In this document: piece by piece, positions 1 to 11,000 of the stretch | Layout: each line of letters starts with the position of its first letter | Position numbering within the stretch: position 1 is the first letter of the stretch | Assembly (NCBI GenBank): GCA_949987565.1 | Contig: OX465119.1 | Coordinates: 9,170,895 to 9,234,894 of the forward strand | Length of the DNA stretch: 64,000 nt | DNA from: Luidia sarsii | Lineage: Eukaryota; Echinodermata; Asteroidea; Paxillosida; Luidiidae | Reading direction: 5' to 3' | Program-made: the position numbers and the translations under genes | The notes under the pieces: generated by a model | The model's input: the letters and a program-made list of their open reading frames with translations, nothing else | Databases searched by the model: none | Told to the model about the DNA's origin: nothing

Positions 1-872
1 TACTTGCTTGATCATATAATCATCTTGCTGTGTTCGATTTATGTTTTGTTACCACTGATAGATAGGTATTTTCAAGGGCTGTTTGCATGGCAAGTTATAG
101 CTTCGTCAAAATAACAATGAAGGAGATATTCACTTGCAAAGTTTGATTTTCTTTCCAGTTACTTATCGCCGACCGACTGTTGTCTGCGGCTCTCTACACA
201 CAAAAGCTGCCCAGCTGACAGAGGTTAGTTCTACTTGCTTGATCATATAATCATCTTGCTGTGTTCGATTTATGTTTTTTTACCACTGATAGATAGGTAT
301 TTTCAAGGGCTGTTTGCATGCCAAGTTATAGCTTCGTCAAATTAATAATGAAGGAGATATTAACTTGCAAAGAGTAATTTTCTTTCCAGTTACTTCTCGC
401 CGACCGACTGTTGTGTGCTACTCTCTACACACACAAGCTGCCAAGCTGACAGAGGTTAGTTCTAGTTGCCTGATCCTATAATCATCTTACTATTTTCGAT
501 TTAAGATTTTTTACGACTGATAGATAGGTATTTTCAAGGGCTGTTTGCATGCCAAGTTATAGCTTCGTCAAGTTAATAATGAAGGAGATATTAACTTGCA
601 AAGTGTAATTTTCTTTCCAGTTACTTCTCGCCGACCGACTGTTGTGTGCGGCTCTATACACACACAAGCTGCCCAGCTGACAGAGGTTAGTTCTAGTTGC
701 TTGACTATATAATCATCTTACTATTTTCGATTTCAGATTTTTTACCACTGATAGATAGGTATTTTCAAGGGCTGTTTGCATGCCAAGTTATAGGTTCCTC
801 AAAATAATAATGAAGGAGATATTAACTTGCAAAGTGTAATTTTCTTTCCAGTTACTTTTCGCCGACCGACTG

Positions 873-898
873 TTGTGTGCGGCTCTCTACACACACAA
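873..898 (+). other. Potential hairpin, 7-bp stem (example)
   Basis: In units reading gttgtgtgcgg, ttgtgtg (873-879) can pair with cacacaa (892-898) across a 12-base loop. The middle stem base (unit position 184) is G here but C, T or A in other monomers, which breaks the pair with the C at position 201 without compensation. The structure is therefore not conserved across types. Confidence 0.3.
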
Positions 899-1010
899 GC
901 TGCCCAGCTGACAGAGGTTAGTTCTAGTTGCTTGACCATATAATCATCTTACTAATTTCGATTTAAGATTTTTTACCACTGATAGATAGGTATTTTCAAG
1001 GGCTGTTTGC

Positions 1011-1070
1011 ATGCCAAGTTATAGCTTCGTCAAAATAACAATGAAGGAGATATTAACTTGCAAAGTGTAA
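1011..1070 (+). other. Recurrent 19-codon micro-ORF (example), probably fortuitous
   Basis: The ATG inside gcatgcc opens a short frame that reads through the second in-frame ATG (aatgaagg) and ends at gtgTAA, giving 19 codons and a stop. The same start and a stop at or next to the same place occur in every monomer type I checked. A* units change codon 2 (gcatggca). F units change residues 5-7. The tttgatt variant ends at TGA instead of TAA. Differences between types mostly change the amino acid, which argues against selection on a peptide. It is recorded only because it recurs in nearly every unit; I do not call it a gene. Confidence 0.15.
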
Positions 1071-1082
1071 TTTTCTTTCCAG

Positions 1083-1147
1083 TTACTTCTCGCCGACCGA
1101 CTGTTGTCTGCGGCTCTCTACACACACAAGCTGCCCAGCTGACAGAG
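1083..1147 (+). other. Exon-like 65-bp GC-rich segment flanked by splice-site-like sequences (example; recurs in each monomer)
   Basis: In the representative unit a pyrimidine tract ending in CAG (ttttctttccag, ending at 1082) precedes this 65-bp stretch. It is followed directly by gag|gttagt, the GT falling at 1148-1149. Counted by hand, the segment is 37/65 GC (about 57%) against 53/166 (about 32%) for the rest of the unit. That is the contrast expected between an exon and an AT-rich intron. Two of its three forward frames are open throughout; the third ends in TGA near its 3' end. Because 65 is not a multiple of 3, serial splicing of tandem copies would rotate through the stop-containing frame, so a long spliced coding product is unlikely. 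The element recurs at unit positions 159-223. The 4-bp deletion class shortens it to 61 and the 3-bp class to 62. Function is not shown. Confidence 0.35.
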
Positions 1148-1155
1148 GTTAGTTC

Positions 1156-4100
1156 TACTTGCTTGATCATATAATCATCTTGCTGTGTTCGATTTATGTT
1201 TTTTTACCACTGATAGATAGGTATTTTCAAGGGCTGTTTGCATGCCAAGTTATAGCTTCGTCAAAATAATAATGAAGGAGATATTAACTTGCAAAGTGTA
1301 ATTTTCTTTCCAGTTACTTCTCGCCGACCGACTGTTGTGTGCGGCTCTCTACACACACAAGCTGCCCAGCTGACAGAGGTTAGTTCTAGTTGCTTGACTA
1401 TATAATCATCTTACTATTTTCGATTTCAGATTTTTTACCACTGATAGATAGGTATTTTCAAGGGCTGTTTGCATGCCAAGTTATAGGTTCCTCAAAATAA
1501 TAATGAAGGAGATATTAACTTGCAAAGTGTAATTTTCTTTCCAGTTACTTTTCGCCGACCGACTGTTGTGTGCGGCTCTCTACACACACAAGCTGCCCAG
1601 CTGACAGAGGTTAGTTCTAGTTGCTTGACCATATAATCATCTTACTAATTTCGATTTAAGATTTTTTACCACTGATAGATAGGTATTTTCAAGGGCTGTT
1701 TGCATGCCAAGTTATAGCTTCGTCAAAATAATAATGAAGGAGATATTAACTTGCAAAGTGTAATTTTCTTTCCAGTTACTTCTCGCCGACCGACTGTTGT
1801 GTGCGGCTCTCTACACACACAAGCTGCCCAGCTGACAGAGGTTAGTTCTACTTGCTTGATCATATAATCATCTTGCTGTGTTCGATTTATGTTTTTTTAC
1901 CACTGATAGATAGGTATTTTCAAGGGCTGTTTGCATGCCAAGTTATAGCTTCGTCAAAATAATAATGAAGGAGATATTAACTTGCAAAGTGTAATTTTCT
2001 TTCCAGTTACTTCTCGCCGACCGACTGTTGTGGGCGGCTCTCTACACACACAAGCTGCCCAGCTGACAGAGGTTACTTCTAGTTGATTGATCCTATAATC
2101 ATCTTACTATTTTCGATTTAAGAATTTTTACCACTGATAGATAGGTATTTTCAAGGGCTGTTTGCATGCCAAGTTATAGCTTCGTCAAAATAACAATGAA
2201 GGAGATATTAACTTTCAAAGTTTGATTTTCTTTCCATGTACTTATCGCCGACCGACTGTTGTTTGCGGTTCTCTACACACACAAGCTGCCCAGCTGACAG
2301 AGGTTAGTTCTAGTTGCTTGATCACATAATCATCTTTCTATGTTCGATTTATGATTTTTTACCACTGATAGAATAGTATTTTCAAGGGCTGTTCACATGC
2401 CAAGTTATAGGTTCCTCAAAATAATAATGAAGGAGATATTAACTTGCAAAGTGTAATTTTCTTTCCAGTTACTTATCGCCGACCGACTGTTGTTTGCGGT
2501 TCTCTACACACACAAGCTGCCCAGCTGACAGAGGTTAGTTCTAGTTGCTTGATCACATAATCATCTTTCTATGTTCGATTTATGATTACTTACCACTGAT
2601 AGATTAGTATTTTCAAGGGCTGTTCACATGTCAAGTTATAGGTTCCTCAAAATAATAATGAAGGAGATATTAACTTGCAAAGTGTAATTTTCTTTCCAGT
2701 TACTTTTCGCCAACCGACTGTTGTCTGCGGCTCTCTACACAAACAAGCTGCCCAGCTGACAGAGGTTAGTTCTACTTGCTTGATCATATAATCATCTTGC
2801 TGTGTTCGATTTATGTTTTTTTACCACTGATAGATAGGTATTTTTAAGGGCTGTTTGCATGCCAAGTTATAGCTTCGTCAAAATAATAATGAAGGAGATA
2901 TTAACTTGCAAAGTGTAATTTTCTTTCCAGTTACTTCTCGGCGACCGACTGTTGTGTGCGGCTCTTTACACACACAAGCTGCCCGGCTGACAGAGGTTAG
3001 TTCTAGTTGCTTGATCCTATAATCATCTTTCTATGTACGATTTATGATTTTTAACCACTGATAGATAGGTATTTTCAAGGGCTGTTCGCATGCCAAGTTA
3101 TAGCTTCGTCAAAATAACAATGAAGGAGATATTAACTTGCAAAATTTGATTTTCTTTCCAGTTACTTATCGCCGACCGACTGTTGTTTGCGGTTCTCTAC
3201 ACACACAAGCTGCCCAGCTGACAGAGGTTAGTTCTAGTTACTTGATCATATAATCATCTTTCTATGTTCGATTTATGATTTTTTACCACTGATAGATAGA
3301 TATTTTCAAGGGCTGTTTGCATGCCAAGTTATAGCTTCCTCAAAATAATAATGAAGGAGATATTAACTTGCAAAGTGTAATTTTCTTTCCAGTTACTTTT
3401 CGCCGACCGACTGTTGTCTGCGGCTCTCTACACACACAAGCTGCCCAGCTGACAGAGGTTAGTTCTACTTGCTTGATCATATAATCATCTTGCTGTGTTC
3501 GATTTATGTTTTTTTACCACTGATAGATAGGTATTTTCAAGGGCTGTTTGCATGCCAAGTTATAGCTTCGTCAAGTTAATAATGAAGGAGATTTTAACTT
3601 GCAAAGTGTAATTTTCTTTCCAATTACTTCTCGCCGACCGACTGTTGTATGCGGCTCTCTACACACACAAGCTGCCCAGCTGACAGAGGTTAGTTCTAGT
3701 TGCTTGACTATATAATCATCTTACTATTTTCGATTTCAGATTTTTTACCACTGATAGATAGGTATTTTCAAGGGCTGTTTGCATGCCAAGTTATAGGTTC
3801 CTCAAAATAATAATGAAGGAGATATTAACTTGCAAAGTGTAATTTTCTTTCCAGTTACTTTTCGCCGACCGACTGTTGTGTGCGGCTCTCTACACACACA
3901 AGCTGCCCAGCTGACAGAGGTTAGTTCTAGTTGCTTGACCATATAATCATCTTACTAATTTCGATTTAAGATTTTTTACCACTGATAGATAGGTATTTTC
4001 AAGGGCTGTTTGCATGCCAAGTTATAGCTACGTCAAAATAACAATGAAGGAGATATTAACTTGCAAAGTGTAATTTTCTTTCCAGTTACTTCTCGCCGAC

Positions 4101-4158
4101 CGACTGTTGTCTGCGGCTCTCTACACACACAAGCTGCCCAGCTGACAGAGGTTAGTTC
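1156..4158. repeat. 13-monomer (3,003-bp) extra segment within block 1
   Basis: Exactly 13 x 231 bp separate the A* A B C D opening from the 17-unit tail that resumes at 4159. Its first part (A C D A E, 1156-2310) recurs in block 5 at 23547-24701, including the private base change gtgggcgg (about 2029 and about 24421). Its middle (2311-3465) holds unusual F-like monomers. Its end (A C D, 3466-4158) repeats the C-D-A order. The in-register length implies duplication by exchange between aligned monomers, not insertion of foreign DNA. Confidence 0.8.
2311..3465. repeat. Divergent pocket of F-like monomers
   Basis: The five units here (F, F, A, F-like, F-like) hold an unusual density of private substitutions. 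Examples are gatagaatag (about 2369), gattacttacc (about 2585), cacatgtcaag (about 2627), cgccaaccg (about 2709), tcggcgacc (about 2939), gcccggctg (about 2983), tatgtacg (about 3035), ttagttactt (about 3233) and gatagatat (about 3295). The units at 3004 and 3235 combine F-type ctttctatg with 5' ends not of F type (gatcctat and gatcatat). Most of these variants are absent elsewhere in the window, so this stretch looks older, or less homogenised, than the rest. Lengths remain exactly 231 bp. Confidence 0.75.
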
Positions 4159-5775
4159 TACTTGCTTGATCATATAATCATCTTGCTGTGTTCGATTTAT
4201 GTTTTTTTACCACTGATAGATAGGTATTTTCAAGGGCTGTTTGCATGCCAAGTTATAGCTTCGTCAAAATAATAATGAAGGAGATATTAACTTGCAAAGT
4301 GTAATTTTCTTTCCAGTTACTTCTCGCCGACCGACTGTTGTGTGCGGCTCTCTACACACACAAGCTGCCCAGCTGACAGAGGTTAGTTCTAGTTGATTGA
4401 TCCTATAATCATCTTACTATTTTCGATTTAAGAATTTTTACCACTGATAGATAGGTATTTTCAAGGGCTGTTTGCATGCCAAGTTATAGCTTCGTCAAAA
4501 TAATAATGAAGGAGATATTAACTTGCAAAGTGTAATTTTCTTTCCAGTTAGTTTTCGCCGACCGACTGTTGTCTGCGGCTCTCTACACACACAAGCTGCC
4601 CAGCTGACAGAGGTTAGTTCTACTTGCTTGATCATATAATCATCTTGCTGTGTTCGATTTATGTTTTTTTACCACTGATAGATAGGTATTTTCAAGGGCT
4701 GTTTGCATGCCAAGTTATAGCTTCGTCAAATTAATAATGAAGGAGATATTAACTTGCAAAGTGTAATTTTCTTTCCAGTTACTTCTCGCCGACCGACTGT
4801 TGTGTGCTACTCTCTACACACACAAGCTGCCAAGCTGACAGAGGTTAGTTCTAGTTGCCTGATCCTATAATCATCTTACTATTTTCGATTTAAGATTTTT
4901 TACGACTGATAGATAGGTATTTTCAAGGGCTGTTTGCATGCCAAGTTATAGCTTCCTCAAAATAATAATGAAGGAGATATTAACTTGCAAAGTGTAATTT
5001 TCTTTCCAGTTACTTCTCGCCGACCGACTGTTGTATGCGGCTCTCTACACACACAAGCTGCCCAGCTGACAGAGGTTAGTTCTAGTTGCTTGACTATATA
5101 ATCATCTTACTATTTTCGATTTCAGATTTTTTACCACTGATAGATAGGTATTTTCAAGGGCTGCTTGCATGCCAAGTTATAGCTTCGTCAAATTAATAAT
5201 GAAGGAGATATTAACTTGCAAAGTGTAATTTTCTTTTCATTTACTTCTCGCCGACCGACTGTTGTGTGCTACTTTCTACACACACAAGCTGCCAAGCTGA
5301 CAGAGGTTAGTTCTAGTTGCCTGATCCTATAATCATCTTACTATTTTCGATTTAAGATTTTTTACGACTGATAGATAGGTATTTTCAAGGGCTGTTTGCA
5401 TGCCAAGTTATAGCTTCGTCAAATTAATAATGAAAGAGATATTAACTTGCAAAGTGTAATTTTCTTTCCAGTTACTTCTCGCCGACCGACTGTTGTGTGC
5501 GGCTCTCTACACACACAAGCTGCCCAGCTGACAGAGGTTAGTTCTAGTTGCTTGACTATATAATCATCTTACTATTTTCGATTTCAGATTTTTTACCACT
5601 GATAGATAGGTATTTTCAAGGGCTGTTTGCATGCCAAGTTATAGCTTCGTCAAAATAACAATGAAGGAGATATTAACTTTCAAAGTTTGATTTTCTTTCC
5701 AGTTACTTATCGCCGACCGACTGTTGTTTGCGGTTCTCTACACACACAAGCTGCCCAGCTGACAGAGGTTAGTTC

Positions 5776-6003
5776 TAGTTGCTTGATCACATAATCATCT
5801 TTCTATGTTCGATTTATGATTTTTTACCACTGATAGATTGGTATTTTCAAGGGCTGTTCACATGCCAAGTTATAGGTTCCTCAAAATAATAATGAAGGAG
5901 ATATTAACTTGGAAAGTGTAATTTTCTTTCCAGTTACTTTTCACCGACCGACTGTTGTGTGCGGCTCTCTCACACAAGCTGCCCAGCTGACAGAGGTTAG
6001 TTC
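5776..6003. repeat. 228-bp F monomer class with a 3-bp deletion (five copies)
   Basis: The CA run reads ctctctcacacaagc instead of ctctctacacacacaagc. Copies lie at 5776-6003, 10851-11078, 15237-15464, 18930-19157 and 25857-26084, one per block in blocks 1-5. They also share ttcaccgacc and ggaaagtg. None occurs right of 26.1 kb. Common linked variants show that all five descend from one mutation and spread with the HOR. Confidence 0.92.
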
Positions 6004-7389
6004 TAGTTGCTTGACAATATAATCATCTTACTAATTTCGATTTAAGATTTTTTACCACTGATAGATAGGTATTTTCAAGGGCTGTTTGCATGCCAAGTTA
6101 TAGCTTCGTCAAAATAACAATGAAGGAGATATTAACTTGCAAAGTGTAATTTTCTTTCCAGTTACTTCTCGCCGACCGACTGTTGTATGCGGCTCTCTAC
6201 ACACACAAGCTGCCCAGCTGACAGAGGTTAGTTCTAGTTGCTTGACTATATAATCATCTTACTATTTTCGATTTCAGATTTTTTACCACTGATAGATAGG
6301 TATTTTCAAGGGCTGTTTGCATGCCAAGTTATAGCTTCGTCAAATTAATAATGAAGGAGATATTAACTTGCAAAGTGTAATTTTCTTTCCATTTACTTCT
6401 CGCCGACCGACTGTTGTGTGCTACTTTCTACACACAGAAGGTGCCAAGCTGACAGAGGTTAGTTCTAGTTGCCTGATCCTATAATCATCTTACTATTTTC
6501 GATTTAAGATTTTTTACGACTGATAGATAGGTATTTTCAAGGGCTGTTTGCATGCCAAGTTATAGCTTCGTCAAATTAATAATGAAAGAGATATTAACTT
6601 GCAAAGTGTAATTTTCTTTCCAGTTACTTCTCGCCGACCGACTGTTGTGTGCGGCTCTCTACACACACAAGCTGCCCAGCTGACAGAGGTTAGTTCTTGT
6701 TGCTTGACTATATAATCATCTTACTATTTTCGATTTCAGATTTTTTACCACTGATAGATAGGTATTTTCAAGGGCTGTTTGCATGCCAAGTTATAGCTTC
6801 GTCAAAATAACAATGAAGGAGATATTAACTTTCAAAGTTTGATTTTCTTTCCAGTTACTTATCGCCGACCGACTGTTGTTTGCGGTTCTCTACACACACA
6901 AGCTGCCCAGCTGACAGAGGTTAGTTCTAGTTGCTTGATCACATAATCATCTTTCTATGTTCGATTTATGATTTTTTACCACTGATAGATTGGTATTTTC
7001 AAGGGCTGTTCACATGCCAAGTTATAGGTTCCTCAAAATAATAATGAAGGAGATATTAACTTGGAAAGTGTAATTTTCTTTCCAGTTACTTTTCGCCGAC
7101 CGACTGTTGTGTGCGGCTCTCTACACACACAAGCTGCCCAGCTGACAGAGGTTAGTTCTAGTTGCTTGACCATATAATCATCTTACTAATTTCGATTTAA
7201 GATTTTTTACCACTGATAGATAGGTATTTTCAAGGGCTGTTTGCATGCCAAGTTATAGCTTCGTCAAAATAACAATGAAGGAGATATTAACTTGCAAAGT
7301 GTAATTTTCTTTCCAGTTACTTTTCGCCGACCGACTGTTGTCTGCGGCTCTCTACACACACAAGCTGCCCAGCTGACAGAGGTTAGTTC

Positions 7390-7616
7390 TACTTGCTTGA
7401 TCACATAATCATTTTGCTGTGTTCGATTTATGTTTTTTTACCACTGATAGATAGGTATTTTCAAGGGCTGTTTGCATGCCAAGTTATAGCTTCGTCAAAA
7501 TAATAATGAAGGAGATATTAACTTGCAAAGTGTAATTTTCTTTCCAGTTCTCGCCGACCGACTGTTGTGTGCGGCTCTCTACACACACAAGCTGCCCAGC
7601 TGACAGAGGTTAATTC
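7390..7616. repeat. 227-bp A monomer class with a 4-bp deletion (fifteen copies)
   Basis: The sequence reads ttccagttctcgcc where others have ttccagttacttctcgcc. Unit starts are 7390, 27471, 30239, 31390, 33696, 36233, 38770, 42231, 44999, 49614, 54230, 56305, 60228, 62302 and 63684. The units at 44999 and 60228 have lost one more base. In all fifteen cases the unit is type A and is followed by E*. Four other A units before E*, at 12465, 16158, 20544 and 21699, keep full length and read gtctgcgg. The gap may come from recombination between directly repeated ttact/ttctc sequence. Confidence 0.93.
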
Positions 7617-8078
7617 TAGTTGATTGATCCGATAATCATCTTACTATTTTCGATTTAAGAATTTTTACCACTGATAGATAGGTATTTTCAAGGGCTGTTT
7701 GCATGCCAAGTTATAGCTTCCTCAAAATAATAATGAAGGAGATATTAACTTGCAAAGTGTAATTTTCTTTCCAGTTACTTCTCGCCGACCGACTGTTGTA
7801 TGCGGCTCTCTACACACACAAGCTGCCCAGCTGACAGAGGTTAGTTCTAGTTGCTTGACTATATAATCATCTTACTATTTTCGATTTCAGATTTTTTACC
7901 ACTGATAGATAGGTATTTTCAAGGGCTGTTTGCATGCCAAGTTATAGCTTCGTCAAAATAACAATGAAGGAGATATTAACTTGCAAAGTGTAATTTTCTT
8001 TCCAGTTACTTTTCGCCGACCGACTGTTGTCTGCGGCTCTCTACACACACAAGCTGCCCAGCTGACAGAGGTTAGTTC

Positions 8079-11000
8079 TACTTGCTTGATCATATAATCA
8101 TCTTGCTGTGTTCGATTTATGTTTTGTTACCACTGATAGATAGGTATTTTCAAGGGCTGTTTGCATGGCAAGTTATAGCTTCGTCAAAATAACAATGAAG
8201 GAGATATTCACTTGCAAAGTTTGATTTTCTTTCCAGTTACTTATCGCCGACCGACTGTTGTCTGCGGCTCTCTACACACAAAAGCTGCCCAGCTGACAGA
8301 GGTTAGTTCTACTTGCTTGATCATATAATCATCTTGCTGTGTTCGATTTATGTTTTTTTACCACTGATAGATAGGTATTTTCAAGGGCTGTTTGCATGCC
8401 AAGTTATAGCTTCGTCAAATTAATAATGAAGGAGATATTAACTTGCAAAGAGTAATTTTCTTTCCAGTTACTTCTTGCCGACCGACTGTTGTGTGCTACT
8501 CTCTACACACACAAGCTGCCAAGCTGACAGAGGTTAGTTCTAGTTGCCTGATCCTATAATCATCTTACTATTTTCGATTTAAGATTTTTTACGACTGATA
8601 GATAGGTATTTTCAAGGGCTGTTTGCATGCCAAGTTATAGCTTCGTCAAGTTAATAATGAAGGAGATATTAACTTGCAAAGTGTAATTTTCTTTCCAGTT
8701 ACTTCTCGCCGACCGACTGTTGTGTGCGGCTCTATACACACACAAGCTGCCCAGCTGACAGAGGTTAGTTCTAGTTGCTTGACTATATAATCATCTTACT
8801 ATTTTCGATTTCAGATTTTTTACCACTGATAGATAGGTATTTTCAAGGGCTGTTTGCATGCCAAGTTATAGGTTCCTCAAAATAATAATGAAGGAGATAT
8901 TAACTTGCAAAGTGTAATTTTCTTTCCAGTTACTTTTCGCCGACCGACTGTTGTGTGCGGCTCTCTACACACACAAGCTGCCCAGCTGACAGAGGTTAGT
9001 TCTAGTTGCTTGACCATATAATCATCTTACTAATTTCGATTTAAGATTTTTTACCACTGATAGATAGGTATTTTCAAGGGCTGTTTGCATGCCAAGTTAT
9101 AGCTTCGTCAAAATAACAATGAAGGAGATATTAACTTGCAAAGTGTAATTTTCTTTCCAGTTACTTCTCGCCGACCGACTGTTGTCTGCGGCTCTCTACA
9201 CACACAAGCTGCCCAGCTGACAGAGGTTAGTTCTACTTGCTTGATCATATAATCATCTTGCTGTGTTCGATTTATGTTTTTTTACCACTGATAGATAGGT
9301 ATTTTCAAGGGCTGTTTGCATGCCAAGTTATAGCTTCGTCAAAATAATAATGAAGGAGATATTAACTTGCAAAGTGTAATTTTCTTTCCAGTTACTTCTC
9401 GCCGACCGACTGTTGTGTGCGGCTCTCTACACACACAAGCTGCCCAGCTGACAGAGGTTAGTTCTAGTTGATTGATCCTATAATCATCTTACTATTTTCG
9501 ATTTAAGAATTTTTACCACTGATAGATAGGTATTTTCAAGGGCTGTTTGCATGCCAAGTTATAGCTTCGTCAAAATAATAATGAAGGAGATATTAACTTG
9601 CAAAGTGTAATTTTCTTTCCAGTTAGTTTTCGCCGACCGACTGTTGTCTGCGGCTCTCTACACACACAAGCTGCCCAGCTGACAGAGGTTAGTTCTACTT
9701 GCTTGATCATATAATCATCTTGCTGTGTTCGATTTATGTTTTTTTACCACTGATAGATAGGTATTTTCAAGGGCTGTTTGCATGCCAAGTTATAGCTTCG
9801 TCAAATTAATAATGAAGGAGATATTAACTTGCAAAGTGTAATTTTCTTTCCAGTTACTTCTCGCCGACCGACTGTTGTGTGCTACTCTCTACACACACAA
9901 GCTGCCAAGCTGACAGAGGTTAGTTCTAGTTGCCTGATCCTATAATCATCTTACTATTTTCGATTTAAGATTTTTTACGACTGATAGATAGGTATTTTCA
10001 AGGGCTGTTTGCATGCCAAGTTATAGCTTCCTCAAAATAATAATGAAGGAGATATTAACTTGCAAAGTGTAATTTTCTTTCCAGTTACTTCTCGCCGACC
10101 GACTGTTGTATGCGGCTCTCTACACACACAAGCTGCCCAGCTGACAGAGGTTAGTTCTAGTTGCTTGACTATATAATCATCTTACTATTTTCGATTTCAG
10201 ATTTTTTACCACTGATAGATAGGTATTTTCAAGGGCTGTTTGCATGCCAAGTTATAGCTTCGTCAAATTAATAATGAAGGAGATATTAACTTGCAAAGTG
10301 TAATTTTCTTTTCATTTACTTCTCGCCGACCGACTGTTGTGTGCTACTTTCTACACACACAAGCTGCCAAGCTGACAGAGGTTAGTTCTAGTTGCCTGAT
10401 CCTATAATCATCTTACTATTTTCGATTTAAGATTTTTTACGACTGATAGATAGGTATTTTCAAGGGCTGTTTGCATGCCAAGTTATAGCTTCGTCAAATT
10501 AATAATGAAAGAGATATTAACTTGCAAAGTGTAATTTTCTTTCCAGTTACTTCTCGCCGACCGACTGTTGTGTGCGGCTCTCTACACACACAAGCTGCCC
10601 AGCTGACAGAGGTTAGTTCTAGTTGCTTGACTATATAATCATCTTACTATTTTCGATTTCAGATTTTTTACCACTGATAGATAGGTATTTTCAAGGGCTG
10701 TTTGCATGCCAAGTTATAGCTTCGTCAAAATAACAATGAAGGAGATATTAACTTTCAAAGTTTGATTTTCTTTCCAGTTACTTATCGCCGACCGACTGTT
10801 GTTTGCGGTTCTCTACACACACAAGCTGCCCAGCTGACAGAGGTTAGTTCTAGTTGCTTGATCACATAATCATCTTTCTATGTTCGATTTATGATTTTTT
10901 ACCACTGATAGATTGGTATTTTCAAGGGCTGTTCACATGCCAAGTTATAGGTTCCTCAAAATAATAATGAAGGAGATATTAACTTGGAAAGTGTAATTTT

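Larger units (their letters stand above)
925..1155. repeat. Representative 231-bp monomer (type D)
   Basis: This unit serves as a position key. Landmarks in unit coordinates: the AT-rich tract with tataatcatctta lies at 15-27, and a T run at 45-50. Then come actgatagatagg (54-66), the SphI-type hexamer gcatgc (85-90), aatgaaggagat (116-127) and the pyrimidine tract ttttctttccag (147-158). The GC-rich segment tcgccgaccgactgttg follows at 166-182, a short CA run at 197-204, the E-box-like cagctg at 212-217 and gaggttagttc at 221-231. Variation between types is concentrated at positions 1-50, 62-66, 83-91, 100-113, 131-145, 161-167, 184-196 and 203-223. 231 bp is 22 helical turns at 10.5 bp per turn, which may be coincidence. 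Confidence 0.95.
1..8078. repeat. HOR block 1: 35 monomers, full 22-mer plus a 13-monomer insertion
   Basis: Monomer order is A* A B C D | A C D A E F F A F' F' A C D | A E A B C B C F D C B C F D A E* C. Here F' marks F-like units with unusual 5' ends. The first five units and the last 17 reproduce the 22-mer of block 2 (8079-13157). The 13 units between are extra. The block contains one 3-bp deletion unit (5776-6003) and one 4-bp deletion unit (7390-7616), which together explain its length of 35 x 231 minus 7. It is the only block carrying both deletion classes. Whether the array continues to the left of A* at base 1 cannot be seen. Confidence 0.9.

Noticed and set aside
30..52. gttcgattt followed by a T run suggests a Pol III B box and terminator.
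   Set aside because: The last C of the B-box consensus is missing, no A box is recognisable upstream, and C, D and E types lack gttcga (they read tttcga).
101..118. Possible CENP-B-box-like match (ttcgtcaaaa; pattern TTCGnnnnA).
   Set aside because: Only the first half fits. The required CGGG half is absent (ataa follows), so it is not a CENP-B box.
120..131. aatgaaggagatatt resembles a bacterial ribosome binding site (aaggag) repeated in each unit.
   Set aside because: No reading frame of useful length follows it, and the motif recurs every 231 bp in non-coding satellite; chance composition.
195..206. CA-repeat microsatellite in each unit.
   Set aside because: Only about four repeats long and nearly constant in length; the single 3-bp variant is one inherited deletion, not microsatellite slippage.
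2311..3465. Possible inserted foreign element in the divergent pocket.
   Set aside because: All units there are still clear 231-bp monomers in phase; only the substitution density is higher.
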